Origin: JAIQFL01 sp035295745
GTDB lineage: Bacteria > Acidobacteriota > Terriglobia > Bryobacterales > Bryobacteraceae
Direction of reading: 5' to 3'
Assembly (NCBI GenBank): GCA_035295745.1
Contig: DATGIL010000056.1
Span: 124,001-188,000, forward strand
Length of the DNA stretch: 64,000 nucleotides
Positions 62,676 to 64,000 of this stretch are shown piece after piece (position 1 is the first letter of the stretch; every line of letters begins with the position of its first letter). Made by a program: the position numbers and the translations under genes. Under the pieces are notes generated by a model. That model had not been told where the DNA came from. It made no database searches and was given only the letters and a program-made list of their open reading frames with translations.

Positions 62676-64000
62676 ATGACGCGGCGTGAACTCCTAGCCA
62701 CCCTCACCGCCGCGGCGTGCTGGCACCCGCGTCGCGCGCTCGCCGCGCCGTTTCCAGTCCATTTCCGCAAACCGAGCCCGCATGAATTGCTGGCCCCCTA
62801 CATCCAGCCCGGTGCCGACGCCTTCCCCGGCGAAAAGGTCGCCATGGAGATCGCCGCCGAACTCCGCCGACTCGCCGCAAGCGGCGCGCTCCCGCTTCCG
62901 ACCCGCCATCGGCCTGTCTCGCCCGACGTCTTCGAAGCGGACGTGTCCACCGCCAGTCCGCAGCCAGTCCAATCCATCCGTTTCTACGTGCTGCCCCTCG
63001 ACACCATCCGCTATGAAATCCAGAACACCCAGCCCACCGGGGTCGAGTACCGTGTCGGCCACCTGCATTACCAATGGAAGGACGGGAAGTTCGCCGAGTT
63101 GCGCCCTGTGCGTGAAACGATGGCGCGCGTCCCTCACCCGCTCTTCCGCGACGTGACCGCCGAGCTCTTCGGCGCCAGCGACACCTTCCGCGAGCAACTC
63201 CTGCGAGGCATCCCCTACTGGCGGGCGCGCCTCGACTCGGCGTCGGGGATCGACATCTACGGCAACCAGGGCATCGCGGTCGGCGACTTCGATGACGACG
63301 GTCAGGACGAAGTCTACGTCTGCCAACCAGGCGGTCTGCCGAATCGCCTGTACCGTATGCGCGACGGCCACATGCAGGACATCACGGACCACGCCGGCGT
63401 CGGCCTGCTGGACGACACTTCGAGCGCGCTCTTTCTCGATCTGCGCAACATCGGCCGTCAGGACCTGGTCGTCCTGCGTGCCTCCGGTCCGGTCCTTTTC
63501 CTCAATCAGGGAGACGGCACCTTCGCCCTGCGGCGCGACGCCTTCCAATTCCGCGCGCCCATCCAGGGCAGCTTCACCGGGATGTCCGCCGCCGATTACG
63601 ACCGCGATGGACGCGTCGATCTTTACCTCTGCACCTACACCTATTTTCAGAGCGAAGATCAGTATCGCTATCCAGTTCCATACCACGATGCGCAGAACGG
63701 TCCGCCCAACTATCTGTTCCGCAATCAGCTCAAGGCGGACGGATCCGGCGTGTTCGAGGATGTCACGGCATCCACGGGCCTCGATCAGAACAACAACCGC
63801 TTCAGCTTCGCCCCGGCATGGTGCGACTTCGACGGAGATGGCTGGCCCGACCTCTACGTCGCCAACGACTTTGGCCAGCACAATCTCTACAAAAACACGC
63901 AGGGTCGCTTTCATGACATCGCGGCCGAGGCTTACGTCGAGGACATGGGCCCCGGCATGAGCGCCTCCTGGTTCGACTTCGACGACGACGGTCGCCCCGA
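62676..64000 (+). CDS. FG-GAP/VCBS repeat protein, ASPIC/UnbV-like (3' truncated)
   Basis: The frame starts at ATG 62676 (MTRRELLATLTAAACWHPRRALA) with a Tat-like signal and runs to the window edge, so the 3' part is missing. Four FG-GAP-like calcium-binding loops are visible: VGDFDDDGQDEVYV, ADYDRDGRVDLYL, CDFDGDGWPDLYVANDFG and FDFDDDGRP. Preceding sequence FLNQGDGTF also fits. Such proteins, often with a C-terminal ASPIC/UnbV domain, are exported and common in Acidobacteria. The C-terminus must be outside the window. Function is unknown, probably calcium-dependent binding. Confidence 0.88.
   Translation, partial: MTRRELLATLTAAACWHPRRALAAPFPVHFRKPSPHELLAPYIQPGADAFPGEKVAMEIAAELRRLAASGALPLPTRHRPVSPDVFEADVSTASPQPVQSIRFYVLPLDTIRYEIQNTQPTGVEYRVGHLHYQWKDGKFAELRPVRETMARVPHPLFRDVTAELFGASDTFREQLLRGIPYWRARLDSASGIDIYGNQGIAVGDFDDDGQDEVYVCQPGGLPNRLYRMRDGHMQDITDHAGVGLLDDTSSALFLDLRNIGRQDLVVLRASGPVLFLNQGDGTFALRRDAFQFRAPIQGSFTGMSAADYDRDGRVDLYLCTYTYFQSEDQYRYPVPYHDAQNGPPNYLFRNQLKADGSGVFEDVTASTGLDQNNNRFSFAPAWCDFDGDGWPDLYVANDFGQHNLYKNTQGRFHDIAAEAYVEDMGPGMSASWFDFDDDGRP

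Overview
The window looks like chromosomal DNA of an Acidobacteriota member, most like the Bryobacteraceae/Solibacter group. The reasons are the high GC content, an Oar-type TonB receptor with an N-terminal carboxypeptidase-like domain, Tat-exported Gfo/Idh and molybdopterin proteins, an ASPIC/FG-GAP type protein, a UPF0182 membrane protein, and many dispersed palindromic repeats. This is inference from gene families. I see no rRNA or tRNA gene, integrase, transposase or CRISPR array.

Layout. 1-8513: the end of a hybrid kinase/response regulator, two small unknown genes, a TPR/MacB-type permease/secreted protein operon, a glycan-type trio (FAD oxidoreductase, GT2, small secreted protein), then a six-copy ~107-bp tandem array. 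8516-10063: a Tat-exported Gfo/Idh oxidoreductase. 10260-14451: a four-gene minus-strand operon of a ParB-like protein, a coiled-coil protein, a BrxD-like protein with a degenerate P-loop and a BrxD-like ATPase with intact motifs. It is flanked by 10-bp iterons and I see no BREX methylase, PglZ or helicase; it is a candidate new system. 14573-21773: gamma-glutamyltransferase, EEP phosphatase, heptosyltransferase, nucleotidyltransferase-like protein and UPF0182. 22329-26697: an unknown protein paired with a CHAT protease. 26939-30013: beta-propeller protein, FkbM methyltransferase and HDAC-like amidohydrolase.

30184-40940 is a tightly packed plus-strand cluster of four cobalamin-type radical SAM proteins, one SPASM-type radical SAM protein, three SAM methyltransferases and an amidohydrolase, mostly joined by 4-nt overlaps. 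It looks like a biosynthetic or modification pathway of unknown product. 40929-48042 (minus strand) holds a PL10 pectate lyase and, in one probable operon, an AmpG-like MFS transporter, a nucleotidyltransferase-hexosephosphate mutase fusion and a GH94 chitobiose phosphorylase. Together the last three suggest uptake and phosphorolysis of amino-sugar disaccharides. 48296-51784 is the TonB receptor with a good terminator. 51929-55660 (minus) is a second CHAT protein with NB-ARC and six 40-residue TPRs. 55717-58995 (minus) has a GT2-GtrA-methyltransferase fusion and a class C serine hydrolase. 59362-64000 has a molybdopterin oxidoreductase, a phosphatase-superfamily-like Tat protein, an unknown partner, and the start of an FG-GAP protein cut by the window edge.

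A palindromic repeat family occurs at least seven times (13302, 34450, 37664, 37960, 42070, 44591, 62464). Each full copy has inverted arms made of two small hairpins with CTCC-type loops. One copy encodes the N-terminus of a methyltransferase and another is inside a 296-bp tandem duplication. A second repeat family shares a 26-bp core between the arrays at 7841-8471 and 21830-21976.
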